A stretch of DNA of 64,000 nucleotides from an uncultured Bacteroidales bacterium (lineage in GTDB: Bacteria > Bacteroidota > Bacteroidia > Bacteroidales > WCHB1-69), in the NCBI GenBank assembly GCA_900315705.1, contig ONAB01000013.1, positions 1 through 64,000 on the forward strand. Direction: 5' to 3'. The stretch's first letter is position 1. Each line of letters opens with the position of its first letter. The position numbers were made by a program, and so were the translations under genes. Shown here piece after piece: positions 15,226 through 24,847 of the stretch. The notes below the pieces were generated by a model. It was given only the letters and a program-made list of their open reading frames with translations, was not told the DNA's origin and did no database searches.

Positions 15226-18195
15226 TCAATTATTATGTTGAAAAATAGATTTTGAGTCGGGTTTTTCGGTCAATTGTTGATACATCTTGAACAATTTCGC
15301 CACGATGGGTGCTTCATTCTCATAAGAATAGTCTTTTGGATCAAAGCCGTAAGCCTGCATCACGGCCTTGTCGTTTTCCTGATGGGCTTTGCGCAGCTCA
15401 ATGGGCATTGTCCGCTCGTCGTACAGGTCGGCCAGCGAGCTGTCAGGATAAAGGGCGCGGGCGTCCAGGATGGTTTGTGCCGTTTGTTCTATCCTTGCCT
15501 TTTGCGCTTCGGTGGGATTCGGCCAGGGGAAGTTGTTGTAAACGATAGTGTTGCTGTAGCGATAATCGCTTTTCAATCGGCCGCACACAACGCGCATCCA
15601 AGCATTATGGATATTTGAAGTCAAAATTCCAAAATGATATAGCGATGTGTCTGGGATAATTAAATTTGCATTAGAAGAAATGATCTCGGCACTCATAAAA
15701 TCTATAGGGATGTATCGCCTTTTTTCAGAAGAAGTGCTTGGAACTAGAAGGTAGAGACCGTATTTTGGTTGTCGGTTTTCGGTGAAGAGAGTCGGATAGT
15801 CAGCCCATTTTCGAGTTGCAGACTTAGAACTTGCCAATCGCATCTGTCTTACTCGCTCGATTCGTTCCATAACTGGAGGACATGAACGTAAAACGGACGG
15901 ACTGGCATTTGCCAACCATAAGCAATAACGATATTTATTGTTAATGAAATCATCAGAACTAATGTATCGATGTATAGAAGGTGATATCTGAGGATAATTC
16001 TGGATTAGTTCTTCCTTTTCTTCTTTCGATAAAATAAGATTTCCTCCATCAGTTGGTTGACTGCCTTTTATCATTTCCGGGACATTACACAATGGTATTT
16101 TTCTTTTTTCAATAAAAATCTCGGGCGCATCCAAAAGGTATCCGTTGATGTTGGAGGTTTGAATGCTTTTTCCTTCGGAAAGATAAATGGTCTTAGGTCC
16201 CGGATTAGGTGTCAAAGAAAAACCTATAATTACACAATGTACATGTGCCTTTGTATCAGCTTCATTGTCCCAACGGAAAGTACGATACGCGAAATTGAAA
16301 TGGATGCCATATTGCTTGAAAAGCGGTTCCCATATTGCAGCAACTTGCTCGCCTTGTGTGATGGAATTGGTGGAAACAAGTGCAGCCTGTGTTTTTGGAC
16401 TCTGTGTCATTAACTGTGCCGCCTTGAGATACCACCCTGCAACGTAGTCAATGTTACTTCCAAATCCTTTCATAATATGATTCAAATCCTCCTTCTGTTC
16501 TTTGCTTTGGAAGGAATATCCAATAAATGGCGGGTTACCCATAATATAGTCGAAATCAACGTGGCGGGTTATCGGCTCAGGTGCTGTAGTGTGGATATTG
16601 ATTTCATCACTGTACAAATCAATGGTCCCATATTGTGTAGGCGCTTCCTCCACCGTAGGAACGTGGGCGCTTTTGATGGGATAAACATTGGTCTTTTTGG
16701 CAATGATGACAGGGTTATTCTCCGGCACATCCCACTCTGTCCAATTTTCCCGCAGCGCATTGCCTTCCTTGATGTTGGAATAGCTCTTCAGCGGCAGGAA
16801 GTCGATGTCGTGCTGCACAATCTGTTCTGTCTTGGCCAGCATCTGTGCCTCCGATATCCAGAGGGCGGTGGTGGCCACCGTCACGGCAAAGTCATTGATT
16901 TCGATGCCGTAAAACTGCTGGATGTTCACCTTGACGGGACTCGTTTCCTCAAAGCCAAGGAACGACTGCCCGTAGTAGCGTTCGCGGATGACCTCGTTCT
17001 CGAGCCGGCGCAGACTCAGGTAGGTTTCCGTCAGGAAGTTGCCGCTGCCGCAGGCGGGGTCAAGGAAAGTGAGCGAGGCCAGTTTTTCCTGATATTCCTC
17101 CAAACGGCGCAAACGTGTTTTTTCCACGTTTTCTCCCAGAATGCCGTCCAATTCGTTGCGGAGGTCGTTCAGAAACAACGGGTCAATCACCTTGTGTATG
17201 TTCTCGATGCTGGTGTAGTGCATCCCGCCGCTACGGCGCGTTTCGGGGTTCAACGTGCTTTCAAACACCGCCCCGAAGATGGTGGGTGAAATGTCGCTCC
17301 AGTCAAAGTCGAGACTTGCATTTTGGAGCAGGGTCTGTTTCAACTCCTCCGTGAATATGGGTATTTCAATTTTCTCTTCAAACAGGCCGCCGTTGGTATA
17401 AGGGAAGGCTTTCAGGTCGTCTTTCAGATACTTGCTGCGCTTTTCATAGGGAGTGTTGAGCACGTCAAAAAGCTTCAGCAATGCATCACTCAAGTCCGCC
17501 GCATTGTAACTGTTCAGGAAATCGTGGAACTGATCGTGATGGAACACGCCCGCGTCTTCAGCATATAGACAGAAAACGATACGGACACAAAGGATGTTGA
17601 GCCAGCGCAAAGCCATTGGCGAATTGTCGTCATACTGCTTCAGCAAAGCCTCATATATCTTGCCCACAATATCGCCGGCCTGCATCGAGACCCGCATCTC
17701 CTTGGAGATGTGCTCGCTTTTGTCATCCACTATAAACTGCAGCCGGTAGTACTCTTTGCCCAAATCCTTCAGGAAAATCTGTTCGGGCTCTTTGCTGGGC
17801 TGCTCCATATCGTACACCAGAAACTCCTTGAAGTTGCAGGTGATAATCCATTTCGGATGCTGCGACAGGGGCATATTGGCCACATATTTCTTGGCTTGCT
17901 GGAATGGGGTCATCTTGCTGCCGTCGCTTTGCCGGATGGGTGCCCGCAGGTCTTTGGTTTTCGATTTCTGCTCGATGAGCACACGTGTTGAGGAGATATG
18001 CCCGTCAACAAAATTGGTGTTGTCCACCTTCAGAACATTCTCAAACCGGATGAAGGAACTGGGGTCCTCTACACCGAACACGGTTGACAGCATATCCAAC
18101 CAGAACGGCTGGGAGTCTGCTTTCTCCCTGCCGCGATCTTTCCACTTCGCCGCAAACTTGGCCGCATCGGCTGCCTTTTGTTTTTCAGTTTTCAT
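15226..18195 (-). CDS. MmeI-like type IIL restriction-modification enzyme (endonuclease, methyltransferase and specificity in one chain)
   Basis: A 989-residue protein in the size range of MmeI-type enzymes. Near the N terminus D64-x10-E75-Q-K77 (DGHISSTRVLIEQK) fits the PD-(D/E)xK nuclease site of MmeI. An N6-adenine methyltransferase core follows, with motif I LDPACGSGNF (about 375) and motif IV IMGNPPFIGYS (about 550). The C-terminal third, about 700-960, is the target-recognition region. Family members cut about 20 bp away from an asymmetric site and protect only one strand by methylation. The gene is inserted between a membrane-protein gene and murF. Two CATG words occur in it, more than in most core genes but fewer than random. 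Confidence 0.85.
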   Translation of the reverse strand: MKTEKQKAADAAKFAAKWKDRGREKADSQPFWLDMLSTVFGVEDPSSFIRFENVLKVDNTNFVDGHISSTRVLIEQKSKTKDLRAPIRQSDGSKMTPFQQAKKYVANMPLSQHPKWIITCNFKEFLVYDMEQPSKEPEQIFLKDLGKEYYRLQFIVDDKSEHISKEMRVSMQAGDIVGKIYEALLKQYDDNSPMALRWLNILCVRIVFCLYAEDAGVFHHDQFHDFLNSYNAADLSDALLKLFDVLNTPYEKRSKYLKDDLKAFPYTNGGLFEEKIEIPIFTEELKQTLLQNASLDFDWSDISPTIFGAVFESTLNPETRRSGGMHYTSIENIHKVIDPLFLNDLRNELDGILGENVEKTRLRRLEEYQEKLASLTFLDPACGSGNFLTETYLSLRRLENEVIRERYYGQSFLGFEETSPVKVNIQQFYGIEINDFAVTVATTALWISEAQMLAKTEQIVQHDIDFLPLKSYSNIKEGNALRENWTEWDVPENNPVIIAKKTNVYPIKSAHVPTVEEAPTQYGTIDLYSDEINIHTTAPEPITRHVDFDYIMGNPPFIGYSFQSKEQKEDLNHIMKGFGSNIDYVAGWYLKAAQLMTQSPKTQAALVSTNSITQGEQVAAIWEPLFKQYGIHFNFAYRTFRWDNEADTKAHVHCVIIGFSLTPNPGPKTIYLSEGKSIQTSNINGYLLDAPEIFIEKRKIPLCNVPEMIKGSQPTDGGNLILSKEEKEELIQNYPQISPSIHRYISSDDFINNKYRYCLWLANASPSVLRSCPPVMERIERVRQMRLASSKSATRKWADYPTLFTENRQPKYGLYLLVPSTSSEKRRYIPIDFMSAEIISSNANLIIPDTSLYHFGILTSNIHNAWMRVVCGRLKSDYRYSNTIVYNNFPWPNPTEAQKARIEQTAQTILDARALYPDSSLADLYDERTMPIELRKAHQENDKAVMQAYGFDPKDYSYENEAPIVAKLFKMYQQLTEKPDSKSIFQHNN

Positions 18196-18231
18196 TTTTT
18201 GTTCGATTGATTGATTTAAAAGAGACAGGTC

Positions 18232-19041
18232 TTAATAGATGAACGGGAACACTCTCTTGAGCTTCTTGGCCTCCATCTCGGGGCCGAACTCGGTCTTGTA
18301 GCGCTTGTAGATGGCATTGGCGCGCGGCACCAGGTTGGCAAACGTCCAGATGAAGAACACCAAACCGGAGATGGACCACGTCAGGATGGCGAATCCAAGC
18401 CACTCCATCAGCTCGCCCAGATAGTTGGCGCTCGTGACATACTCGAACATAAAGCCTTTGGGCAGGTAGTGGTTGGTGTCATCGTCGCTCTTGCGCAGAT
18501 GGCGGATGATGTAGTCGGAGCGCAGGTTCACGTAGAAGCCCAGGAAGAAGATGCAGACACCGATGATGAACTGCGGCGACCAAAGCCAGGCGGTGTCCGT
18601 GTAGGAAAGACCCAGCACGTGGTAGTTGGCCTTATAGGATTCAAAGAAGATCCAGTAGCCCTGCATCATCGCGTTGAGGATGTTGAAGGAGATACCCATA
18701 AACATCACGGCAAGCGACATCTTGCTGCTCTTGCCTTTCATCAGCCAAGGGAAGATGATGGAACGTTGGAAATAATGTATCTCGAAGATGAGCAGGAACA
18801 CCATCGGCACAAGGTCGAAGCGGTGCGGCGAGCAAAGCCATAGAATGATCATTGCCAGGAAAATGGGAAATTCCATCAGGAACCAGGCCACTTTGTTGTT
18901 GATACTTTTACCCCATTTGCTGGACGTGAACTGTCCGTAGCCGGCGTTCACGAAGTATAGTGATACAAAGACCACCGCGGCGATGCAAATCATCACCCAC
19001 AGGTAAATGTTAAAGGCAGATGTTAAAAAATCAGGACTCAT
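18232..19041 (-). CDS. Steroid 5-alpha-reductase-like membrane protein (DUF1295/3-oxo-5-alpha-steroid 4-dehydrogenase family)
   Basis: A 269-residue polytopic membrane protein with about six hydrophobic segments. The C-terminal signature SANYLGELMEWLGFAIL, with PKGFMFEYVT just before it, is that of the steroid 5-alpha-reductase C-terminal domain, which binds NADPH; the final part AIYKRYKTEF is also characteristic. In animals the family reduces a steroid or enoyl double bond. The bacterial substrate is unknown, possibly a lipid. It is in the minus-strand run with the molybdopterin-oxidoreductase-like gene 30 bp upstream. Confidence 0.85.
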   Translation of the reverse strand: MSPDFLTSAFNIYLWVMICIAAVVFVSLYFVNAGYGQFTSSKWGKSINNKVAWFLMEFPIFLAMIILWLCSPHRFDLVPMVFLLIFEIHYFQRSIIFPWLMKGKSSKMSLAVMFMGISFNILNAMMQGYWIFFESYKANYHVLGLSYTDTAWLWSPQFIIGVCIFFLGFYVNLRSDYIIRHLRKSDDDTNHYLPKGFMFEYVTSANYLGELMEWLGFAILTWSISGLVFFIWTFANLVPRANAIYKRYKTEFGPEMEAKKLKRVFPFIY

Positions 19042-19071
19042 AGTTGATTTGAATTATGATAAATAATAGTG

Positions 19072-20349
19072 TTATCTGAAAAAATGACGGAGATGGCTGC
19101 GGCAGCCGCCTTGGAAGAAGGAGACATATTCCAAGAATATTTCCTTGGGATCCTCCAACGGTGCGAGGCCAAGTTCCGTTCCTATTATTGAAATTTGTTG
19201 CAGGTTGTCGAAAGTCAGGGGCGAGTCCGCGGCGGGCGCGCTGGTGTGGGGCGTGCGCGTGGAGTCGGTGAAGGTGCCGTGCACTTCGTCGGGCAGCGCG
19301 GCGGGCAGCAGCAGGTCGAAGTCCGTGGCGACGCCATCCCAATAGGCGGTGTGCAGTGCGGAGAAGGCACAGTGTCGTGCCTGGTCGAGGAGCTCGTCGG
19401 GCAGGGGCGCGCCGGTGCTGTTGAAGTAGAGGCACCCCTGGAAGTCGTGGCGCGCCAGACGGGCGGCGATGTCCACCGGACGGGTGGCCACCTCGCGCTG
19501 GCAGATGTCGTGCAGCAGCTGGCGACTCTCCTCGTCCATAGGTCTTCCCCCTACGCAGATGTCGGGGAAGATGCCCATATCGTACAGTCCCTGTGAGTTG
19601 TGCTCGGCCTTGAGGCTGAGGAAACCCGTCGAGGGCTTGGCCTGGATGTTGAGCAGCATACAGAGATTCTCGAGCTCGATGATGCCGCGGGCGTCGAGCA
19701 GCCGCTCCCAGACGAGGAATACGGGGGCGTTGGCCTTCAGCAACAGGCCGATGAAGTCGGCCACGTTCTTTTCCTGCAAGTGGTTGGCTTGCAGCAGAGG
19801 AGTCGCGTCCTCCGCCAGGATGGCCGCTTTGTAGGTGTCGTAGTTCTTGCCCAATCCTTCCACGTAGATGCCTTTGGCGAGGTCGTGGCGGATGAGATAG
19901 TGGTTGAGGCTCCGGAAAAAGGCCCCGAAGTTGGTTATGTGCAGGGTGCCTTTGCTGTTGAAACGGTAGCAGGGCGTCTCTTTGCACGATTGCACGATAC
20001 GCTGGGCGAGCGCTTGCGAGGCGCCGTCGGCCTGCTCGTCGAAAATGCAGAAGAAGTGCCCGGCACTGAAGAGCTCCGAGTAAGGGACACTGTCGTTCTT
20101 GTCAATAAAGAATGCGCTGCCGCGACGGTAGTAGTCGTACGAGCCGAGGGCGTTGGTGCGCAGTCCGGCGCGCGCGAGCCGCTGGATGAGGTAGAGTTCC
20201 TCGTTGGAGTATTCGCCGGAGCACATCACGAGCAAGCCGTCCTCGTCCATCCCGCCGCAACGCTCGGCCACGAGCCGGAAAGCGTCGTCGAAGGAGATGG
20301 GCCGGTATTGGCCGTCGGTTTTGAGAAGGGGTTGTAGAAGTCTTTCCAT
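19072..20349 (-). CDS. Molybdopterin-oxidoreductase-like protein lacking the N-terminal iron-sulfur domain
   Basis: A 425-residue protein. The beginning, RLLQPLLKTDGQYRPISFDD followed by AFRLVAERCGG, matches the sequence that in NuoG and formate dehydrogenase alpha comes right after the N-terminal [4Fe-4S] domain. Later parts (NALGSYDYYRRGSAF, LLDARGIIELENLCMLLN, TPHTSAPAADSPLTF) follow the same fold. There is no Cx2Cx3C cluster site, and the protein ends near residue 425, without the usual C-terminal cofactor-binding domain. It starts 3 bp after gldA, so it is not a fragment of a longer upstream frame. It may be a scaffold or a regulatory relative; a catalytic role is doubtful. Confidence 0.7.
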   Translation of the reverse strand: MERLLQPLLKTDGQYRPISFDDAFRLVAERCGGMDEDGLLVMCSGEYSNEELYLIQRLARAGLRTNALGSYDYYRRGSAFFIDKNDSVPYSELFSAGHFFCIFDEQADGASQALAQRIVQSCKETPCYRFNSKGTLHITNFGAFFRSLNHYLIRHDLAKGIYVEGLGKNYDTYKAAILAEDATPLLQANHLQEKNVADFIGLLLKANAPVFLVWERLLDARGIIELENLCMLLNIQAKPSTGFLSLKAEHNSQGLYDMGIFPDICVGGRPMDEESRQLLHDICQREVATRPVDIAARLARHDFQGCLYFNSTGAPLPDELLDQARHCAFSALHTAYWDGVATDFDLLLPAALPDEVHGTFTDSTRTPHTSAPAADSPLTFDNLQQISIIGTELGLAPLEDPKEIFLEYVSFFQGGCRSHLRHFFR

Positions 20350-20352
20350 CGG

Positions 20353-21099
20353 CTACTCTTTATGGGTGAGGGCGTGGAAAATCTCTTCCATACCGAGGGC
20401 GCCGAGCTCGCTGGCGTGTTTCAGGCCGAGTTTCTCAGCGATGGAGGGCAGGTCGGCAACGGCGGTGTCAGCCACGAGCTTGCCCTTGTTGATGATGACC
20501 ACGCGGTCGCACATCGCCTGCACTTCTTGCATAATGTGCGTGGAGAGAAGCACGGTCTTGTCTTTGCCGTAGTTGCGTATCAGACTGCGGATTTCGATGA
20601 GCTGGTTGGGGTCGAGACCGGTGGTGGGCTCGTCAAGGATGAGCACATCGGGGTTATGGATGAGGGCCTGCGCGATGCCCACGCGCTGTTTGTAGCCGCG
20701 CGAGAGGGCTCCGATCTTCTTGTGCTGCTCGGGACCGAGCCCCGTGCGCTCGATGATGTCGGCCACGCTCGCCTTGCTGTCTTTCAAGTGGTGGACGCCG
20801 GCGATGAACTGGAGGAACTCGCGGACGTACATATCGTAGTACAGAGGGTTGGCCTCGGAGAGGTAGCCGATGCGCTTGCGCAACTCCAGCGAGTCGTTCC
20901 AGATGTCGAGCCCGCAGACCGACACGTCGCCCTTGGTGGGCGGGATGAGGCAGGTGATGATGCGCATCATCGTGGTCTTGCCAGCGCCGTTGGGCCCCAG
21001 AAAACCGACGATTTCGCCCTTTTTGACCTCAAAACTCACGTCATCCAATGCATATTGGGTATCAAAAACCTTGGTGACATTCTTAACGACAATAGACAT
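20353..21099 (-). CDS. gldA: ABC transporter ATP-binding protein, GldA-like
   Basis: A 248-residue ABC ATPase: Walker A GPNGAGKTT (35-43), signature LSRGYKQRVGIAQAL (about 133-147), Walker B and D-loop VLILDEPTTGLDP (about 152-164), and switch histidine in LLSTHIMQEV. The start MSIVVKNVTKVFDTQYALDD closely fits GldA of the gliding/type IX-associated GldAFG exporter, though it is shorter than typical GldA (about 300), ending soon after the core. gldF and gldG are not adjacent. The promoter -7 box is at 21124-21131. A general ABC-2-type exporter ATPase is the alternative. Confidence 0.75.
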   Translation of the reverse strand: MSIVVKNVTKVFDTQYALDDVSFEVKKGEIVGFLGPNGAGKTTMMRIITCLIPPTKGDVSVCGLDIWNDSLELRKRIGYLSEANPLYYDMYVREFLQFIAGVHHLKDSKASVADIIERTGLGPEQHKKIGALSRGYKQRVGIAQALIHNPDVLILDEPTTGLDPNQLIEIRSLIRNYGKDKTVLLSTHIMQEVQAMCDRVVIINKGKLVADTAVADLPSIAEKLGLKHASELGALGMEEIFHALTHKE

Positions 21100-21123
21100 A
21101 AATATCCTATTTTAATGAGGCTG

Positions 21124-21131
21124 CAAAAATA
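21124..21131 (-). promoter_or_regulatory. gldA promoter -7 box
   Basis: TATTTTTG on the minus strand, 24 bp upstream of gldA; divergent from the plus-strand box at 21192-21199. Confidence 0.6.
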
Positions 21132-21191
21132 ATAAAAATAAAGATGTAAGCCCGGCGATTATCGGTCAACCCGAAGTAGCTCTAATTTTTG

Positions 21192-21199
21192 TATTTTTG
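21192..21199 (+). promoter_or_regulatory. Promoter -7 box for the flippase-like gene operon
   Basis: TATTTTTG on the plus strand, 19 bp upstream of the start at 21219. Confidence 0.6.
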
Positions 21200-21218
21200 C
21201 CCCGTTTTTTTGTAAGTA

Positions 21219-22301
21219 ATGAATTCAACTGAAAATACAAAGTCATCGAAGCGCAGATGGAAGACGGCTCTCCAGTTGGTATTGTTCGTCGGTCTGGGCG
21301 TTTTCTTCATCTGGCTCTCCATCCGCGACCTCAGCAAGGAGGATGTGCGGATGATTTTCGATTCCGTGAAAGTGGTGAACAACCCGTTCAGCTGGTGTAT
21401 GTTGCTGGTGTCGGCCTTCTTCGCGTTGATGGCCGATGTGGCACGGGCCGTGCGTGGCAAAATCCTCCTCGAACCGTTGGGATATAACGTCCGGATGTCA
21501 ATGTCATTCTACTCTGTGATGGTGTGCTATATGGCCAATTTGGCCCTGCCCAGGCTGGGCGAGATTCTGCGGTGCACCTTCCTGCAGCGATTCGAGAACG
21601 TGCCCTTCCAGAAATCCCTGGGCACAGTGCTCACTGAGCGCGCCGTCGATATCCTTCTCTGGCTGGTCTTCCTGTTTATAGCCATCGGAATGAATATGGA
21701 GGTGCTCAACAACCTGGTCGTTGACCACAGTCAGAACCTGACCCTGCGGGCCTGGTTTGAGCAAAAGGGCCTCTCCCTGCTGGGTAACTATTTCATATAC
21801 ATACTGTTGGCGGCTGTGGTGGCGATCTACCTCATTATGCGCCTTACCCGCCGTTGGTGGATGCGCGTGCCGTTCCTCGTGAAGGTCCGCGACTTCTTCG
21901 CCGGCATCTGGCGCGGCTTTATCTCCATCAAGGACCTTCCCCACCCGTGGCGCTATGGGTTATGGACGGCTCTGATGTGGGTGTTCTATTTCCTGGGCAC
22001 CTATTTCTGCTTCTTCGCCTTCCCGTTTTTGCGGAATGTGGGTCCTGGGGCGGCTTATACGTTGCTCATATTCAGCACCATCGCCTTTATGGTCTCCCAA
22101 GGCGGCCTCGGTTCCTATCCGTTGATTGCGGCGGGCATTCTCTATATGTACGGTGTGTCTTACACGCAAGGACTTGCAGCGGGCTGGATAGGCTGGCTGC
22201 TCCAAACGGTCGTTGTGCTCATTTTCGGACTCCTTTCCCTGCTGCTGGCGTCGTTCTATGGAGGAAAACCTTCGGAAAAACAACCTGAAAGCATTCAATG
22301 A
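21219..22301 (+). CDS. Flippase-like integral membrane protein (lysylphosphatidylglycerol synthase TM / UPF0104 family)
   Basis: A 360-residue protein with about eight membrane segments. It has the family's early motif [16 protein letters not shown], the E-R region [15 protein letters not shown], and the late glycine-rich motif [19 protein letters not shown] (GG-x-G-x-x-E/P). The family is related to the flippase half of MprF; in Bacteroidota its substrate is unknown but probably a lipid. The start is 19 bp after the -7 box. The stop overlaps the start of the heptose adenylyltransferase gene by 4 bp, which suggests a role in envelope lipid or LPS assembly. Confidence 0.85.
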   Translation: MNSTENTKSSKRRWKTALQLVLFVGLGVFFIWLSIRDLSKEDVRMIFDSVKVVNNPFSWCMLLVSAFFALMADVARAVRGKILLEPLGYNVRMSMSFYSVMVCYMANLALPRLGEILRCTFLQRFENVPFQKSLGTVLTERAVDILLWLVFLFIAIGMNMEVLNNLVVDHSQNLTLRAWFEQKGLSLLGNYFIYILLAAVVAIYLIMRLTRRWWMRVPFLVKVRDFFAGIWRGFISIKDLPHPWRYGLWTALMWVFYFLGTYFCFFAFPFLRNVGPGAAYTLLIFSTIAFMVSQGGLGSYPLIAAGILYMYGVSYTQGLAAGWIGWLLQTVVVLIFGLLSLLLASFYGGKPSEKQPESIQ

Positions 22302-22786
22302 TGAACGATATCCTTCAACATATTAACCGGAAAATCGTGGCGCAGGAGTTCTTTGTCCGGAACGAAGAAAGATTGCACCAACAAAAGATTGTCTTCACCA
22401 ACGGGTGTTTCGACATTCTTCATCGCGGGCACGTCACCTACCTGGCGCAGGCCCGCCAGATGGGCGATCTTCTGGTGGTGGGACTCAACAGCGATGCCTC
22501 CGTGCGCCGGCTCAAGGGCCCTGAACGCCCCGTCAATGACGAGCAGTCGCGCGCCCTGCTGCTGGCTGCCCTCGAGATGGTCGATTATGTGGTGCTCTTT
22601 GAGGAGGACACGCCCTATAATCTCATCCTCAAGGTGAAACCCGACCTCCTTGTCAAGGGGGGCGACTATGATATCGACAACATCGTCGGCGCTGACTTCG
22701 TGCGGCAGCGCGGCGGCGAGGTGCGCACCATCCCCTTTGTGCAAGGTTTCTCCTCTTCCTCCATTATTGACCATCTTAAACAATAG
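22298..22786 (+). CDS. rfaE2: D-glycero-beta-D-manno-heptose 1-phosphate adenylyltransferase
   Basis: A 162-residue nucleotidyltransferase of the cytidylyltransferase-like superfamily. The motif [20 protein letters not shown] (32-51) contains the ATP-binding HxGH as H42-R-G-H45; [17 protein letters not shown] and a C-terminal FSSSSIID (in place of STT-type ending) also fit. It corresponds to the C-terminal half of E. coli HldE, present here as a separate protein. It makes ADP-glycero-manno-heptose for LPS core. The kinase partner (RfaE1/HldE N) is not in the window. It overlaps the flippase-like gene by 4 bp. Confidence 0.93.
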   Translation: MMNDILQHINRKIVAQEFFVRNEERLHQQKIVFTNGCFDILHRGHVTYLAQARQMGDLLVVGLNSDASVRRLKGPERPVNDEQSRALLLAALEMVDYVVLFEEDTPYNLILKVKPDLLVKGGDYDIDNIVGADFVRQRGGEVRTIPFVQGFSSSSIIDHLKQ

Positions 22787-22790
22787 CCCT

Positions 22791-23828
22791 ATGAGACACA
22801 TCCTCCCTTTGATATTGCTCTGCACGGCTCTTTTGCAGCTGAACGCCCAGAATGTGGATGTGACTGTCCAGTCGCAGAATGTGGCCCTTATGGACACGAC
22901 CGCCGTTGTGCTCGACCCCGCCCAGATGCAAGTGGGCTCTTATCCATCTGTCACCGAAACCTATCAAATTCCCTCATTCGACCTGTATGACCATTATTGG
23001 GATGTGCAGCACCTGCGCAGCCGCTTGCTCCAGATTCCCTTTGCCAACGACCGCCTGATGCTTATCCTGGTGCAGTCCGCCAACAACCCCTTTGAGGTGC
23101 CCTGCGTGTTTGACGAGGTTGTGCTGCCATACGGCCCGACCAAGAAAGGGGCGTTCCACTCCGGCGTGGATCTCAAGGTGGAGCCGCAGACGCTGGTGAA
23201 GAGCTGCTTCGATGGCGTGGTGCGTATGGCCCGTCCCTACGGCGACTATGGCCTGCTGGTCACCATCCGCCACTATAACGGGTTGGAGACTGTGTATGCC
23301 CATCTGGACAAAGTGTGCGTGAAACCCGGACAGATTGTCAATGCCGGCGATGTGATTGGCCAGACGGGCAAAAGCGGCAATGTTTCCGATTATCTCCTCC
23401 ATTTCGAGACCCGTTTTATGAACGAGTGCTTTGACCCCGAGATGATGATTGATTTCGACAACGAGACGCTGGTTCGCAACACGTTGGTGCTCTCCTCCGC
23501 CGACCTGAACATCGTTCCTTTGGATGATGTGGGTACGAAATTGCCGGCTCCCAAACCTCAATCGGCTGCCAAACCGCCCGTTGCCCCGAAGCCTGTGGAG
23601 ACCGTCAAAGAAACGGCAACTCCTTCCGTGTCTGAAGAGGACGAACAGGAAAATATTCAGCTTCAGCGTGCTTTTGACGGGGAGGAGGAGTACCATATAG
23701 TACAAAAAGGGGAGACACTTTATCGTATTTCGCTAAAATATGGCACCACAATGCAGGAAATCCTGCGCCTGAACAACATTCAGAACGCAGACCATATTGT
23801 GGAGGGACAGCGTCTCCGGGTAAGGTAG
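22791..23828 (+). CDS. M23 family peptidase with C-terminal LysM domain
   Basis: A 345-residue exported protein. The signal peptide MRHILPLILLCTALLQLNAQ is cleaved near residue 20. The LytM/M23 domain (about 110-215) shows the zinc site H123-x3-D127 (HSGVDLK) and catalytic H171 (YAHLDK) and H204 (LHFE). A proline/alanine linker leads to a LysM domain (about 297-345; YHIVQKGETLYRISLKYGTT), which binds peptidoglycan. It cleaves or senses cell-wall crosslinks. The start at 22791, 4 bp after rfaE2's stop, is chosen because it alone gives a signal peptide; a longer frame would overlap rfaE2. Confidence 0.92.
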   Translation: MRHILPLILLCTALLQLNAQNVDVTVQSQNVALMDTTAVVLDPAQMQVGSYPSVTETYQIPSFDLYDHYWDVQHLRSRLLQIPFANDRLMLILVQSANNPFEVPCVFDEVVLPYGPTKKGAFHSGVDLKVEPQTLVKSCFDGVVRMARPYGDYGLLVTIRHYNGLETVYAHLDKVCVKPGQIVNAGDVIGQTGKSGNVSDYLLHFETRFMNECFDPEMMIDFDNETLVRNTLVLSSADLNIVPLDDVGTKLPAPKPQSAAKPPVAPKPVETVKETATPSVSEEDEQENIQLQRAFDGEEEYHIVQKGETLYRISLKYGTTMQEILRLNNIQNADHIVEGQRLRVR

Positions 23829-23853
23829 GAGGCTGTTCCGGACAAGCAAGTAA

Positions 23854-24840
23854 TTAGTCTATCAGGATTTTTGTCAACTCCTCGGCGGTCACGTTGTTGA
23901 AGTAGTCGCCGACAGGGAGGCTTTCGAGTTTTGCAACGATGGCCTCGTGGGTGTGGGGCGTGCCGAGCAGGAGGGCGGCCAGCTCTTCTGGGTTTCGGCG
24001 GGAGAAGAAGTCGCCGTAGAAACGCAGGGCGGCGATGCGTCCGTTCTGCACGTCCATTGCGGCCTGCACAGTGCCTCCCTTGGTGCGCATTTTCCGGTTG
24101 TAGGCGTACTTGGGCGACTGCCCGTAGTTCCACTCCCAGGTGGCGAATTGCTTCTCCTCCAGTTCCGCGATGGCGGCCAGCTCATCAGAAGTGAGTTCGT
24201 CCAATTCCTGCATCCGGTTTTGTTTCAGGATGAAATCCATCAGATAGTCCTTGAACTCCATCACCGTCATAGGGTGGGGGAGATGCTCGGAGATGTTGGT
24301 CACGCGGCTGCGCACCGACTTGACGGCCTTGTCCTCGAATTTGGCGGGATCAACTTTGAGGGCCTGTGCGAGGCGGTTTTGCAGGGTGGAGAAGAGCAGG
24401 GTGCCGTGTTCCAGCACGCGGTTGCCGTAGAAGGCCATCGCGTTGCCGGAGATCTTCTTCTCGCCGATGACCAGGTCGTTGCGGCCGGAGAAGGCAGCAT
24501 CCACGCCCAAGGCGTGAAGGGCATCGACGACGGGTTGCAGGTATTTGGTGAAGTTGATTTCGCGGTCGCCGGGCTGGATGTTCTGGATGAAGGAGAAGTT
24601 GAGGTTGCCGAGGTCGTGGAACACGGCCCCGCCACCCGTCAGGCGGCGCGCCACGACGATGTGCTCCTGTTGCACATATTCGTAGTTGATTTCAGCCAGC
24701 GTGTTCTGGTGGCGGCCGATGATGATGGAGTTGTCGTTTTGCCACAACATAAAAACATCCTCGTTGCAACGCTGGAGGAGGTAGGCTTCGACAGCCAGGT
24801 TGTGGTGCGGATTTTGCGTGGGAAGCCAAAGGAAACGCAT
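23854..24840 (-). CDS. lplA: Lipoate-protein ligase A
   Basis: A 328-residue ligase. The lipoyl-AMP-binding motif RRLTGGGAVFHDLGNLNFS and the lysine motif GEKKISGNAMAFYGNRVLEHGTLL are both present, and the C-terminal accessory domain (about 250-328) starts near TWEWNYGQSPKYAYN. It attaches lipoate to the GcvH protein and 2-oxoacid dehydrogenase subunits. A lipoyl-dependent enzyme, GcvP, is encoded at 29209. An in-frame ATG at 24864 would overlap the cdaA end, so the start at 24840, 7 bp after cdaA's stop, is preferred. Confidence 0.93.
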   Translation of the reverse strand: MRFLWLPTQNPHHNLAVEAYLLQRCNEDVFMLWQNDNSIIIGRHQNTLAEINYEYVQQEHIVVARRLTGGGAVFHDLGNLNFSFIQNIQPGDREINFTKYLQPVVDALHALGVDAAFSGRNDLVIGEKKISGNAMAFYGNRVLEHGTLLFSTLQNRLAQALKVDPAKFEDKAVKSVRSRVTNISEHLPHPMTVMEFKDYLMDFILKQNRMQELDELTSDELAAIAELEEKQFATWEWNYGQSPKYAYNRKMRTKGGTVQAAMDVQNGRIAALRFYGDFFSRRNPEELAALLLGTPHTHEAIVAKLESLPVGDYFNNVTAEELTKILID

Positions 24841-24847
24841 AGGATTG

